A stretch of 64,000 nt of DNA from Paramyrothecium sp. XJ0827 (GCA_020881915.1 JAJFPB010000001.1:4278001-4342000); one strand, 5' to 3'; shown: positions 1 through 13,215, counted from the first letter of the stretch. Notes: generated by a model not told the origin, from the letters alone. Made by a program: numbers and translations.

Positions 1-1839
1 CAGTTTTCCGGAGCTGATTCGGGCGACGTGGAAAGACGAACTTGCACTGATTGGGGAACGAGCGTGTTGTGTGATAGGCCAATTGGGCACGGGCACCACA
101 CCATCAGCAGGATGCTGTGGAGAGCAAACAATGGCTCCCAGACGAGTTTATTGAAACATTGCACGGACAATATTTAGCAATTGAAGCTGTACAACTTGCC
201 AAGTCGCAGAACATAAGAGATGAATGTGGTAATTACAGTACCATTATTGAACGTCAAATGCTTACGAGTGGTGTGTGCGCCTTTGTTTGCGACTCAAGTA
301 GCCATCGTATTATGGCAGGTCAACTCTAGCACGCATCTATGGTCAATGCTTGAAGATGAGCTGAACTGGGCCGAGCTGAGCTGAGCTGAGCTGCCGCAGG
401 GCTCGGTTGTAGATGTCGCGACATAGTTCTGCCGCTCAGTGCACTTTGCAGAGCCATCATAGACACAGCAGTGCAATTGCTCGTCAAGGGTGCGTATGTT
501 TGCCTTTCATGCCTGTGAACCCCTAAAGAGAACAATCTGGCCTTTCCCCCACGAGATAGCCGGTACCTTGCACCGAGCTTGGCACCCGATGCTGCGCCAT
601 CAGGCCTTCCGCCGAGGCCGCGCCGCCATTATTGGTCTCCGACGCTGACATCGACAGGCAGAACCATGTTTGCCTTTGTGCGTGGGTATCTAGACCTGAC
701 CAGGTGGCTTCTGCTTTCTACCTAGGTATTTCGTAGGCGGGATCCCTGAATCATGACACGTTGACACCATTACCGTCCAGTCCGCTCATGTAAGCTCCCT
801 GCCGAGAGCAGCATCATGTCCACAGATTTGATTGTCTCTGCCGGGCTTCTGGAGTCTTCCATCAACTGCCCGGTGTGGTATGGTGCCTTGTGCCTTGTGC
901 ACCCTTTGGCATGGCTGTTCCTCGTCTGAGGCCCTCTAGTTCAAATATGGGCGAAAAGAACAGCCCGGCGACAACCCCTAGTTCCGTCAGCGGGTCCAGG
1001 ACCACACGGTCGCTGTAACAAGGAGTTTCTTACTGGCTCGAAACGCACCCGTTCCGCAATGCCATGTGCTGCAAGAACGACCGATGAGGCGGGCCAGCCC
1101 CTCCCCAGTGTTGGTAATTGTCCGCCACCAGGTACCGTCACAGTTCGCTATCGGGGCTTCTAGCCGCGGCCGACACTCTAGCAACCTTACGTTATTCAGG
1201 CGGGCGTCTGGGGCCAGATGTCAATTGCATTCCGATCATTGGAACTTTCAGTGGCATGTGCTTGTGCAATTCTATCAGCCGGAAAGGCGACCTCTGTCGC
1301 GCAATTCCTTCTGCGACTTATTGTCGGCTTCGTCACATCCTGACCTGTCCCACTTGTACCGAAGACACAAGACTAAAAGTACCCCTCATGTAGTCGAGAT
1401 GTACCCTGTCGTGGTTGGCCTGCTGGCCCCGGTGAATGGGAGGAACCTTGGGGAACCTCTGGCAACCATGGCTTGCCTGGGAGCTTCTCTGGCCGCTGCA
1501 AACACTAGTGCGGCCCCCGCATCGCCTCCTACCTTACCACCTGCTACCTTGCAACTCCGAAATTTTTGGGGGACGTTACCCTGAGCTTCCCCTACAAGCA
1601 TCTACGTGTCCTCAAAAGACGGCCGAGCTCCTCCACTTCTAAAGCCGCCACCATCTCACCACCTCACCTTTCCCTCTCTCTCTTCACTCTTGGGTTCCCT
1701 TCCTCGAGCGCTGGGCTTTTCCGAATTGTCATCTTCGACTACCCTACTCACATCTTTCGCTGTTGACCTAATCTGCGCCGTGCGCTTGGTCTACTCTTTA
1801 CAGCACTGTTGAAGCTTCCCAAACCCTCCACAAGGCAAA
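1..1839. other. Intergenic region, left edge to calnexin
   Basis: I see no supportable gene. Short open frames exist but lack an ATG start, splice structure or family resemblance. A short GAGCT repeat lies near 373-392. The last ~200 bases before the calnexin ATG are pyrimidine-rich (CTCTCT, CCTTCC), as in many fungal promoters and leaders. Confidence 0.6.
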
Positions 1840-3776
1840 ATGAAGTTTAACGCCGTTGCTGCCGCAGCCTCGGCTGCCCTCCTCGCTGGCGTCGCCCACG
1901 CCGAGGAAGCCGCGGAGGCCGCTGCCGCTCCCGAGCTTACCAACTTCACTGTGAGTGCCGCCGCTCGCTGATTTCCCCAGCTATCCGTGTCGCCGATGGA
2001 GGCATCGGCCGGGTTTGCTGCGCTTCACGAGCCATTGCATGCTGACACCCCCTTCCTTAGCCCACTTCCATCAAGGCCGATTTCCTCGAGCAGTTCACCG
2101 ATGACTGGGAGAAGCGTTGGAAGCCATCCCACGCCAAGAAGGACACCACCGGCTCCTCTAAGGAAGAGGAGGAGGAATGGGCCTACGTTGGTGAATGGGC
2201 TGTTGAGGAGCCCTACCAGTACAAGGGCATCAACGGTGACAAGGGTCTTGTCATCAAGAACCCCGCTGCCCACCACGCCATCTCCGCCAAGTTCCCCAAG
2301 AAGATTGACAACAAGGGCAAGACTCTCGTTGTCCAGTATGAGGTCAAGCTTCAGAGTAAGTTTCAACCAATTCATTGATGTATCGCGACTTTACCGGGCT
2401 GTACTAACGCGATACGACAGAGGGACTTGAGTGCGGTGGTGCTTACATGAAGCTCCTGCGAGACAACAAGGCTCTCCACCAGGAGGAGTTCAGCAACACC
2501 ACTCCCTACGTGATCATGTTCGGCCCTGACAAGTGCGGACACACGAACAAGGTCCACTTCATCGTCAACCACAAGAACCCCAAGACTGGCGAGTATGAGG
2601 AGAAGCACCTGTCCTCCCCTCCCGTTGCCAAGATCACCAAGACCACCGAGCTCTACACCCTGATCGTCCACCCCAACAACACCTTCGTTATCAAGCAGAA
2701 CGGCGAGGAGACCAAGTCCGGCTCTCTTCTTGAGGACTTCACTCCTTCCTTCAACCCCCCTGCGGAGATTGACGACGCGGACGACAAGAAGCCCGAGGAC
2801 TGGGTTGATGAGGCCCGCATCGCTGATCCCGAGGCCAAGAAGCCCGAGGACTGGGATGAGGACGCTCCCTTCGAGATCGTCGACGAGGAGGCTACCAAGC
2901 CCGAGGACTGGCTCGAGAACGAGCCCGAGACTATTCCCGACCCCGAGGCTCAGAAGCCCGAGGATTGGGACGACGAGGAGGATGGTGACTGGGTTGGCCC
3001 TACCATCCCTAACCCCAAGTGTGAGGAGGCTTCTGGCTGCGGTCCCTGGACCAAGCCCCTGAAGAAGAACCCCGACTACAAGGGCAAGTGGACCGCTCCC
3101 TACATCGACAACCCTGCCTACAAGGGAGTCTGGGCTCCTCGCAAGATCAAGAACCCCAACTACTTCGAGGACAAGACCCCTGCCAACCTGGAGCCCATGG
3201 GCGCTGTAAGTGACAACCCACCCCTTTGTCACCGTCAACGATTGATTTGGTATTAACATACATGCTTGATAGATTGGTTTTGAGATCTGGACCATGCAGA
3301 ACGACATCCTTTTCGACAACATCTACATCGGCCACTCTGTCGAGGACGCCGACAAGCTTGCTCAGGAGACCTTCAACGTCAAGCACACCGCTGAGAAGGC
3401 TCTGGCCGACGCTGACAAGCCTAAGGTTGACGATAAGCCCAAGTCTCCCTCGGATCTGAAGTTCCTCGATGACCCTGTCACCTACGTCAAGGAGAAGCTC
3501 GACCTCTTTGTCACCATCGCTCAGCGTGATCCCATCGAGGCTATCAAGTTCGTTCCTGAGGTTGCCGGTGGAATTGGCGCCATTCTTGTTACCTTCATTG
3601 CCCTCATCGTGTCCCTTGTCAGCCTTGGTGGCTCGTCACCCGCCGTCCAGAAGGCTGCTGGTGATGCCAAGCAGAAGGCCAAGGAGGTCAAGGACAAGGC
3701 TGCCGAGGCCACCGCCACCGGCGCTGAGAAGGCCAAGGCCGAGCTCAACAAGCGCACCACTCGCAGCCAGTCGTAA
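1840..3776 (+). CDS. cnx1: Calnexin, ER lectin chaperone
   Basis: Binds monoglucosylated N-glycoproteins in the ER and supports their folding. Four exons: 1840-1950, 2061-2355, 2421-3205, 3273-3776; phases agree and give 564 residues, usual for fungal calnexins. Residues 1-20 form a signal peptide ending VAHA. The P-domain is clear: four KPEDW-type motif-1 repeats (about 2790-2970), then GCGPW, GKW and GVW motif-2 repeats (about 3040-3150). A membrane helix lies near residues 494-516, followed by a basic, Ala/Lys-rich cytosolic tail ending TTRSQS. The ATG at 1840 is the first in frame with the signal peptide. Soluble calreticulin is excluded by the membrane helix and tail. I did not find a clear unfolded-protein-response element upstream. 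Confidence 0.96.
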
Positions 3777-4632
3777 ACGCTGCGACGAAGTGAGGTTGTG
3801 GTGCATGCGGTTATGACCTGTATATCAGGTTCCTGTGCCAACTCGGCCGGGCGCGGCAAGTGAGATACAAGAAGGAGGGATGAGAGACGAAAAATCAACC
3901 AAGAATACCTAAGCTCTTCGATGTCTGATGTTGAGCTGCTACCTAGTCTAGTCTGTTACCTGCGATTTTTTTTGCCAATTTATTCAAGAGCATGGCGTAT
4001 GTGTAACTCCAATGCAATTATGTAACCTTTTGATTGTACATTACGGATACACTGTGAAGTATCAAACCGTGCGAAGCATATCACGTCTTGCATGCGCGTT
4101 ATCTCGACTTTTTAAAGAATGTTGGGTGCCGTCGACCAATGTAGTCCATCACTGCCATTGAGCCGAAGTGTCCAATCCAGCCTTCGGTTCGGCAAGCAGC
4201 GGCATCGGCTTAGCGGATTGACGTACCGTTCTTAACCAGCCAAGCGGGCGCTGGGAACCCCTCGAGCATCCCCACAGAAGTTGATGTATACGTGAATGCG
4301 AGACGACTTTGCAGTCGCTGGCCTTTGCTCGCAGAGGGAAGTACCGGGGTGTTGGAGACTACCTCTGGAGGTCCGCTCTTTGCCGGCACCCCACGGTCCC
4401 CCGCCTTTAATGTGGAATCAATGAGATACCTCGTACCCGACTTTACTGAGAAACGTAATGCAAGCCGCGGGACCTGCGACCTTATGCCGAGCCGCAGGTA
4501 CCCTCCCCCGGTGGAAGGGAGACGACTTTCTCGTGGCGCAACGGTGCCAACTCGTCCTTCTCATACTTGTTTGTGCACCATCGCGAGCCAGCATCAAGAA
4601 CACAACCTTTGTGCATTGGCGTCAAGTTCACC
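3777..4632. other. Intergenic region between calnexin and the dehydrogenase gene
   Basis: Holds the calnexin 3' flank (AT-rich near 3960-4110) and the promoter of the next gene. No gene seen. The open frame running into 4633 from upstream has only a TTG at 4567 and is better read as leader. Confidence 0.55.
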
Positions 4633-6419
4633 ATGCGTCGGCTCATCTCACGAAGCGTGCCTGCGGGCAACGTGGGCCGCTCGACGGCAACCATCACCGC
4701 CCGCCGTCCCGCGACCCTCTGCGCCGCCTCCAGCAAGATGGCTTCTACCAGACAGGCAGCCTCCGCCTCGAGGGGATTGCACTCTACGGCCCAACAGTTG
4801 CGGCCAATGGATGCGCTGGCCTCGACGGCTACCAGCTACCCGACGACACACGAGAAGATCCAGGAAGTCGAGAATACGCCCTACTTCATCGACAACAAGT
4901 TCGTCCAGTCCAAGACGGACAAGTTCATCGACCTACCCGACCCCGCCACCAATAACCTCGTCACACGCGTGCCTCAGATGACCGACGAGGAGATGAAGGC
5001 CGCCGTCGCCAGCGCCGAGAAGGCCTTCAAGTCGTGGAAGAACACCACGGTCTTGGCCCGCCAGCAGATCATGTTTCGCTTCGTGCACCTGATCCGTGAG
5101 AACTGGGACCGCCTCGCAGCCAGCATCACCCTCGAGCAGGGAAAGACGTTTGCCGATGCCAAGGGCGACGTCCTGCGTGGTCTGCAGGTTGCGGAGGCGG
5201 CTGTCGGCGCTCCCGAGTTGCTGAAGGGTGAGGTGCTGGAGGTGTCCAAGGACATGGAGACCCGAACCTACCGTGAGCCATTGGGCGTCACGGCTGCCAT
5301 CTGCCCTTTTAGTAAGTGGCTAGATTCTAGTAGACCGGCGTTCATTATGCTAACAAGTCGCAAGACTTCCCTGCCATGATTCCTCTGTGGTGTATTCCCA
5401 TTGCGACCATCACCGGCAACACCCTCATCCTCAAGCCCTCGGAGCGAGACCCCGGTGCTGCCATGATTCTCGCCGAGCTGTGCCAAAAGGCTGGCTTCCC
5501 AGATGGTGTTGTCAACATCATCCACGGTGCTCACCGAGCCGTCGACTTCATCCTGGACGAGCCTGCGATCAAGGCCATTAGCTTCGTCGGCGGCAACAAA
5601 GCCGGCGAGTACATCTTCTCGCGTGGCTCGGCCAATGGCAAGCGCGTGCAGGCCAACCTGGGAGCCAAGAACCACGCCGCCGTGCTGCCCGATTGCAACA
5701 AGAACCACTTCCTCAACAGCGTCGTTGGTGCTGCCTTCGGTGCTGCTGGGCAACGATGCATGGCTTTGAGTACATTGGTTATGGTCGGCGAGACGAAGGA
5801 CTGGCTCCCGGAGCTCGCAGAGGCGGCAAAGTCGCTGAAGGTGGACGGCGGCTTCGAGGAGGGCGCCGACCTCGGCCCAGTCATTTCACCTCAGAGCAAG
5901 GAGCGCATCCTGAGCCTGATTGATAGCGCAGAGCAGGAGGGGGCTACTATTCTGTTGGATGGCCGCGGATTCAAGTCCGAGAAGTACCCGAACGGTAACT
6001 GGGTTGGCCCTACCATCATTTCAAACGTGACGCCGGACATGAAGTGCTACACAGAGGAGATCTTTGGACCGGTGTTGGTCTGCCTGAACGCCGAGACCAT
6101 CGACGACGCGATCGAGCTGATCAATAGCAACGAGTACGGCAACGGCGTCGCCATCTTCACCCGCTCCGGGGCCACGGCCGAGACGTTCCGCAAGAACATC
6201 GAGGCCGGCCAGGTCGGCATCAACGTGCCCATCCCCGTGCCCCTGGCCATGTTCTCCTTCACCGGCAACAAGAAGAGCATCGCCGGCGGCGGCGCGAGCA
6301 CCTTCTACGGCAAGCCCGGCATCAACTTCTACACGCAGCTGAAGACGGTGACGGCGCTGTGGCAGAGCGCCGACGCGGTGGCCAAGAAGGCCTCCGTGCA
6401 CATGCCCACGATGCAGTAA
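4633..6419 (+). CDS. Methylmalonate-semialdehyde dehydrogenase, mitochondrial (ALDH6 family)
   Basis: Oxidises methylmalonate or malonate semialdehyde to propionyl-CoA or acetyl-CoA with NAD+ and CoA, in valine and pyrimidine catabolism. Exons 4633-5311 and 5365-6419 give 577 residues. The join rebuilds [13 protein letters not shown], an ALDH6 hallmark. The catalytic Cys lies in [12 protein letters not shown] near residue 358. The first ~50 residues are rich in Arg, Ser and Ala without acidic residues, as in a mitochondrial presequence. The ATG at 4633 (context CACC) is chosen because the upstream in-frame extension has no ATG. The C-terminal catalytic region is complete. Its nearest downstream neighbour converges on it, so there is no shared promoter. 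Confidence 0.95.
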
Positions 6420-7442
6420 AGGGGGCAGCGGAGGGGGACTCAGAGAAGGTGGATTTCATGGACTTTGTTTTCTTGACTTGCATTTTTTCGGGGAAATTAA
6501 TGAAATCATGGCATGTGTTTAGTCTGGGAAATGCAGAAGCCGAATTGAGTTTCCGGATGATCCCATCATCGTACCCAAAAACTTGTGAGATGTCGGTTCC
6601 TGCTGGATATCGCGAGATATTGTGGCCTGAGGAATCCACGCTTGGATTGTGGGAATAGTGGCACGTCCTACCTACGTAGGCAATTGAGGAAACGCAGCCT
6701 CTTGGTACACAGAACATGCTCAACGCATTGTTCTATACATTCTCAAGCTGTGACCCTGTCCCACACCTGGTTTATCTCACAGTTTCCGTGCATGATGCCA
6801 GACGATCACAACAAAGCTACATGCCGAGCCCACCCGCAAGCCATTACGCTCCAGTGCAGAATTGCGAAAACCGAGGCGGGCAGTAACAATGATAAACTAC
6901 GAGAGATCCTGGCAGTCGATGTTAGAAATCTACAGACCGGAAGTGAATGCTATAGTTACAAACTCAAGTTATTTCCATCTCACGCCTTTCGCCTTTAATT
7001 CCTCCGTCTATCAATACGACAACTCGTTTTTGTGCTCTCGCAGGAGTTTCGTGCTCCCTATGAAATCCTAGGCTTTTACAAACCACATGGTTGTGGAACA
7101 GTCAGGGGGTCCGAGCATAGAGCCATCACGTCTCGCGAGGAAATGGGCGGATGAGGAGAGTGTAGGTTTCGACATTGGTCTCAATCACTAACATAACCAG
7201 CGTTATGGAAATTCGCATGATCGAATGGTTCCCTTGACGCCCTTCTTGCCGTCTCTTTGAGGGCAAAAAGGCAAAAAAAAATTCCAGAAAAACCGCCCAC
7301 GCATTCCGCGCTCCCGCAGAAAAGACGAGCAAAAGACTCCTGAGCTCCCGCGCAATGACGTGAAAAAGCGAAGACTCCTATAAGATGCTCCTCCTCCTCC
7401 TACCATGGCCTCATCAAATTGTACCTATCTCATCATCTCGAC
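6420..7442. other. Convergent intergenic region
   Basis: Lies between the stops of the dehydrogenase (+) and the FAD monooxygenase (-). It should hold both 3' UTRs. No gene, repeat family or RNA gene recognised; a purine-rich A-run occurs near 7267-7290. Confidence 0.55.
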
Positions 7443-9608
7443 TCATTCAGGCTTTCGACTCGGAATTTGCATAAAGCCGCTGTAGTACGTGTCAAGCCAC
7501 CTGGCAGCCTCTACACCAGAGTTGTCGACACTAGATTCCCACCGGCCAACAGAACCGACATAGCCGTCGGGTCGCACGTTGACAATAGCCACCTCGCTTG
7601 GGCCCAGGCTGCCGAGCCATTTGTTGGTGCAGAGCGATCCCCGTGTGTCCTGTTCAGGAATGTCGTCTAGATAGAACGTCCAGCGACTATCCTGCAATAG
7701 CGGGGGCAGATCTGAAATCTCAACCTCTGACTTCGGCATGGTCGCTATGACATCATATTAGCCTGATTCTGCCTGGTCGCGGGCCGTGCAGTAAAGGAGT
7801 GACTTACTTATCAACGCAAAGGTGAATAGGTGGCTGACTGTTGTGTACCGCTCAGGCCGGATGTAGATGTCCTCGGGCGCCGCCGGTTTCGGTTGAGCGG
7901 CATACGATGCGCTGGCTGCGGCGGACAGCTGACTAACAAAGGAGTTGGTAGATGCAATCGCCTGGCAGAATGTCTGAAGGAAGGGACCCGCTTGTTGAAC
8001 ATCCCACGTGAGCAGGTAGATACGGAACTGGCCCAGCATGGGGATGTCGAGTTGGATATCTACGGGATTCGAGTCAATGTATCGAGTCACCTTGGCTGGA
8101 GGGAGCAAACAGCCCGGCTTGGCATCACCCATCGCGTACGGAATCTCTGCATTCATGGCCTGGTTGATTGGGCTGGCCCCGTACTCAGCGCCAATGCCGG
8201 AGATGAAGCGAACGTTTGTGCGGAAGTTGTCGGCCAGTGCAAGAGCATCGCCGCCGGCAATCTGATTCGCGTGCTCATAGTCAAAGTTCACCAGGTCAAG
8301 CGCAATCTTACGGCGCTCGCCTTCGTAGCTTGCCAATAGCTCTGGCTTTGCCAGTCCGCGGACAGAAAGGTTAAGCTTCCAGGCCAGATTCCAAGAGTCG
8401 TGCATAGAGGTGTTCATGCCTTGGGCAGACTTGGGGGTATGCGTATGACTGGCGTCGCCGGCCAGGAATGCCCTTCCATGAGTGTCAGAGAAAGCGCTGG
8501 CGACTCGCTGACCGACCCTGTAGCGACCGAACCATTCAATGTACTTCCACTGAACATTGAAAGGAGCCATTATCTGCTTTGCCCGTTGCATGACAAACTC
8601 TTGCCCAGGCATTCGGAGGTCGGCTTTCCCACTGGCCTTGAGCTCGATGTAAAACCGGGTCATGTTCCTCTCTCTGGGAATGATAAGAATGGACCCGTGC
8701 TCCTGCGAGTAGACCAAAGTTTTTGACCAAATATCCGGAAAGTCGGTGATTATCTCGCCATCCAGCACGCCCCATATGGCCTCTTGCGACAAGCCTATGG
8801 CTTTGACATCGGGAATACTCTTGCGTACCTTGGAGTGGGCGCCATCGCCTGTACGAATTAGCCATGCGTTGTAATGTTAGAATCCAGCGGTGGTCTGCAC
8901 TTACATCCGATGAGGTATTGCGCTAGGAAAGTCCTCCTGTCTTGGGTAACGTTGGTTCGGCAATTGACGCGGAGGGGTCCCGTTTTGTCGTCTGGTACGC
9001 TGTACGATTCAAAAGCTGTGTTTCTGCGCACTTCCTGTCCACGCTTCTTCATGTCCTCGATAAAAAGTCCCTCTACCATTCCTTGATGGACAAGGAGTAT
9101 GTAAGGGTCCAGCACGTCTATTATCGGCGGGTAGTGAACTTCGCGTCCTAGTCGATGTAGTGGTTCGTCTGCTGTACTGCGCCAAAATGATATATCGAAG
9201 ACACGCACGCCTCTTTGGAGTAGAGGATCAGCCAGGCGCATCTGGCGGAAAGTCTCGATTGTCTTTGGCTGAAGGCCATCGGCTCTATAGAAGTTGCAGC
9301 GTCAGCATTGAACAATTCTTTCGCTTCAAACCGTCGGCAATAGGTTGGGCGTCATACCTGCCTACTGGTGTAGGGTCCGATCGCTCGTCAATCACTTCAA
9401 TCTTGACACCAAACCGGGCTAGATTGGCTGCCAGCATCAGGCCCGCAGGGCCGGCACCAACCACGCAAACCTGGCATTCTGTGGGCGGCTCGGGAAGGCT
9501 GCGAAGAAGAGTAAAAGTGGCTGAGTTGTAATCCGGAGATTCGTCCCTGTCTGGCTCAACGGGGCCAGGACTACCCATAGAGAGCGACTGATCGGTTGTC
9601 GTAGTCAT
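7443..9608 (-). CDS. FAD-dependent monooxygenase, phenol 2-monooxygenase-like
   Basis: Class A flavin hydroxylase, predicted to insert oxygen into an aromatic substrate using NAD(P)H; the substrate cannot be read from sequence. Exons in order of transcription: 9608-9358, 9284-8905, 8848-7808, 7744-7443; phases agree, 657 residues. The N-terminal Rossmann motif is [12 protein letters not shown], the DG motif is [12 protein letters not shown] (rebuilt across intron 2), and the second FAD motif is [25 protein letters not shown] at the first join is typical of this family. The C-terminal ~200 residues match the thioredoxin-like domain of phenol hydroxylases and include [11 protein letters not shown]. 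No signal peptide. Genes either side are not obviously in the same pathway. Confidence 0.92.
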
Positions 9609-10406
9609 GGAGAGCGTCGTGCATACACAAGTATCTATTGTGAATGGCGCAATCCGTCAGACATTGTAAAGCATTTGGCAACGTGGTCTTGGGAAAGGAT
9701 GAGGTGGAAGACGCCGCGAAGTCGGGTGCTCAATGACCACGTTTGGGTATACAAGAACGAACCTGGACCTGGTTATGCGATAATCTGAGACGCAATACAA
9801 TCGTGTATGGACGAGAGACTGCGAGATCGAAAGTCGGTGGCTATGGTATCGTGGGGAGCGCAATTGCAACTGAAGCAGGATACACGACGTGCAGCTCGGG
9901 GTCGCAGACAAATCGAATATCTCGGCAACGGAGCGATCATACAGAGCGACAACGCAGCTCGGGCACGGCAGAAGATGCTCGGCACCGGCGCAGTAAGGAC
10001 ACCAGCAGGACGAGAGGATGAAGCAAGGCAAAGGTTTAAGAAGGAGGACAAGGTGACGCTATCAGGATATGCTGGGGTCTGGCCCGATCGAGTGGTCCTG
10101 GCGGCGGTCTTGGAGCTGGGACTGGGAATGGGGAGTGGCCGCAGGATAGAATAATGCTGAAATAAACCTCCACTGATATCAGAGATCAGCAGAGCACAAG
10201 GTAGCAGCAACGGCACTGAGGACGCTAAAAAAGGGACGCCTGCTTTAGGGCCCTGAAACGAATTCCTGGTGAACTGCCTGATTCAAACAATGTCTAGCTG
10301 TCTAGGACCCGTTGCCTCCTGTCAGAGCCAAACAGCGTAGACAGTCAGGGTGAGCAGGGCGGGTGGGGTGTATGCTTTGTTGCCGCAAAGAGCCGGTGTC
10401 TTCCTC

Positions 10407-10440
10407 GGTCATGGCCATGACCACGGCCACGGCCACGGCC
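10407..10440. repeat. Perfect 16-bp palindrome plus CCACGG repeat
   Basis: GGTCATGGCCATGACC (10407-10422) is its own reverse complement. It runs directly into copies of the hexamer CCACGG to 10440. It could be a dimeric protein-binding site or simple sequence. Confidence 0.6.
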
Positions 10441-10826
10441 CCCTGGCGGGTCAGCTTTGAGTTGGGCCCTAGGTGCTGTAGCTAGAGGCGGGAGAGGAGA
10501 GGGAGACTCCGAAGGGCTGGCGCATCTCTGCAGCAGGACAGCAAAAAGTGGCATGACATGATGGGCGGTTGTTGGAGATGGCAGGAAAATGGTCTGATTC
10601 TGCGGCGTTATTTTCCCTTAATAATCCTCCCGCCATGCCGTTTTGGGGGCACCATGGCGCGGTTCTGCCTTCCGCGCATCAGCAGTGGCATCACCGGACC
10701 GCTACAAGGGCCGGCGAGCATCGCCATTGGCCCCCGCCGTTTCAGACACTAAAAAACGACTTTGCCCTAGCCGCTAGAAGGTAGGAAAGAAGCATGGAAG
10801 ACGGGCCCTACGATACCTACCTCCTA

Positions 10827-10868
10827 GACCTGGACCCAGACCTGGACCTGGGCCTGGACCTGGGCCTG
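10827..10868. repeat. Imperfect GACCTG(G/CC) hexamer microsatellite
   Basis: About seven imperfect copies of a six-base unit (CCTGGA, CCTGGG and variants) in tandem. Nothing indicates that it is translated. Confidence 0.7.
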
Positions 10869-12014
10869 CACTCCTGACACGCCCTTGTCCGTTTGTCTTT
10901 CTTTTCGTCGCTTGTAGCACTGTACATCTCTGTTAGCTGCAAGGAAGGATAAGGCAAGGCAAGGCAGGTGCGGCAGGGATCTGCTAAACCCATACACGTA
11001 CTGCTGGTCCATATTTTGAGGTTATCTCAGATGCTGATCCGCTGACGAATCTGGGACTTTGGACACCCGGCACCAGCAGATGGATCGATCTTGCCTGCCC
11101 GTGCCTCAAGGCTGCAGTCGAATCCTACACATGCCGACTACCTTACTTTCAGAACAACCCTCGCGTACACAAGGTTATATCTTGGACTCTGAACTGTCCA
11201 AACCCTCTCGTGCCGGTATCTCAGTAGACTCGCCTGAGACCACCTCCAACATCTTCACATGTACTCACCGATGCTGGGGCCGCTTTTATTCCGCCGCATT
11301 GTCTCACATCGGCTCGACAGATAAGCCCAGTTCGCCTATCAGCAATCAGAGAGCTTACGGTAAGGGCAGCCCTACATGCAGATTATGCCAGATGCAACCC
11401 AGGCTCTCATTGGCGGCATAGCCCTGTCCACGCACACCGGCACGTGTTGCATATCGGACCATGGATGATGGCATCGGCTCGCCCATGCCGTGGCTGCAAG
11501 GAAGAAGAAAACATTCACCGCACGGGGCCCAGGAATTGAAACGTGATATAACGTCAGTTTGACGCACACACCGTCCCGATTCACGCGTGGGACGGGCTCG
11601 TTTGACTTCATAGGACATGCATTCCACACACAGAGAGTGCTACTAGTAGGTAAACACGAGTTGGGAAACAACTCAACGTGCCAGGTGAAAGATGTCGATA
11701 CCAATACCAATGTTCGTACGGTAGACCTATCTGAACTCGTCATTCATATCTCGGGTGGCACAACCCATGAGAAGAAAAAAAGTAAGGGAGCAAGAAAAAG
11801 AAAACACATCCGCACTATCTTATATACAAGCAAGCCTACCTGCGGACATATTCTTAGCAATCAACCTAACCACGCATGCCACCCAGAACAGGACGAAAAC
11901 AGAATCAAAGGCGCCCAGTGGCGTGAGATTGTTACAGCTTGACCACCTTTGCCTCCTTTCCTGGGCGCCATCAGTCATTTATCAAATGAGCAACAAGGGC
12001 AGAACCAGCGGCCC

Positions 12015-13215
12015 CTACTCCTTCGACACCAGTACCGTGCTCTCGCTTCCCACGGTACTCTGGCTCTCCTTGCTGCTCTCGTCGTACGGCGCATCGACGT
12101 CCTTGACGACCTGGCGTCCGCTGAATTTGGTCATGTATGACTGAGCCTTGGCTCTCACAGGGATCGAGTACCAATCGGGGAAAACTCGCAACGCCGGGAG
12201 CATGTTACCGCCCGTGGGGAGTACAACCCGCCCGGAGTTCCCGCTGAGCACCTGACGCACGACTGCCTCGGCGATGGATTCAGGCTCAAGCTGTGGCATG
12301 ATGAAGTCCGTCTTCTGGTCGTAGCCTGTGAATAGCGGCGTTTTGGTATGGCCAGGGTGCACAATGACGGTGCGGACCTTGGGGGCGTTGTACCGCGTCG
12401 TCAACTCTGCTGTGATGCCTTCGTGGAATGCCAGCGCACCCGCCTTGGACGCGCCATAGTCCACCATGTTGGGGATGGTCAACCAAGAGGCATACGAGGA
12501 GACTGTCACGATCATGCCGTGGTTTCGCGCAACCATGCTGGGCAGGAACGCCTTGGCTGTCCAGAAGGGCGCCAGTGTGTTGACGTCAAACGTGAACCGG
12601 ATATCTCCCGGCTGGGCTTCGAGCACTGTCTTGCCGCGGGCCACACCAGCGTTATTGATGACGACGGTGGGGTCACCGACTTCTCGTCGAATCGTCTCCG
12701 CGAGGGCAACGAGTTTCTCTGGGGATCGAATGTCGCATTGGTAGTAGTGGACCTTTGAGGCTGTTCCCATGCATCAGTGACCGGAACGATGTAGGGACGC
12801 GCATGAGCCAGCTTCACTTACAAATTGCAAAGCTCATAGGCTGAACATCAAGCACAACAACAGTGATGCCCAACTCCTCAAACAACTTGACCATACTGCC
12901 ACCGATTCCTCCAGCACCGCCCGTAATCAGGACGATCTCCCGGGACCAGTCATACTTGTCGCTGACCCAGTTGTCGCGTACCTTACCCGAATACCAACTT
13001 CCAAGGGAGCCAACTATCGAGGCGTAGAAGAGGCGAGTGAGAGTGCGTAGGAGCTTGGGATGCAGAATGGAGAGGTCCTGGCCACGCTTGGTGTATCGCG
13101 CGAGCAAGAGCAGAGGCAGCAGAAGCGAAGGGTTGAGTGCGCTTCTGCGGATCAGCTTGAAAATGACATCGGCGCAAAAACCCTCTCGGGGGATGAGTCC
13201 GTTGTGCATAGGCAT
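12015..13215 (-). CDS. Short-chain dehydrogenase/reductase, membrane-anchored (retinol dehydrogenase 10-like)
   Basis: NAD(P)-dependent oxidoreductase of the classical SDR family; substrate unknown, with lipid-type substrates favoured by the hydrophobic N-terminus. Exons 13215-12822 and 12760-12015 give 379 residues. A hydrophobic stretch (LLLPLLLLA, about residues 30-40) precedes the domain. The cofactor motif is LITGGAGGIGG, followed by NNAG, a catalytic Ser in TVSSYASW, and YGASK; HPGHTKT follows as expected. The join rebuilds AISSKVHYYQCD. The C-terminal tail is charged and Ser-rich, probably disordered. The start at 13215 has a second in-frame ATG two codons later. The promoter region (13216 onward) is not shared with a divergent gene. 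Confidence 0.88.

Larger units (their letters stand above)
9609..12014. other. Long intergenic region with short repeats
   Basis: No convincing gene on either strand. It holds the monooxygenase promoter (9609 onward), a 16-bp perfect palindrome followed by GGCCAC repeats near 10407-10440, an imperfect CCTGGA/CCTGGG repeat at 10827-10868, and the 3' flank of the short-chain dehydrogenase. Confidence 0.5.

Noticed and set aside
2372..3322. 316-codon minus-strand open frame opposite calnexin
   Set aside because: Antisense to a confirmed four-exon gene; it crosses the calnexin introns and lacks a matching family.
7443..13215. Catabolic or secondary-metabolite cluster (FAD monooxygenase, SDR, nearby dehydrogenase)
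   Set aside because: Genes are separated by kilobases with no core synthase, transporter or regulator between them, and the dehydrogenase is a housekeeping enzyme.
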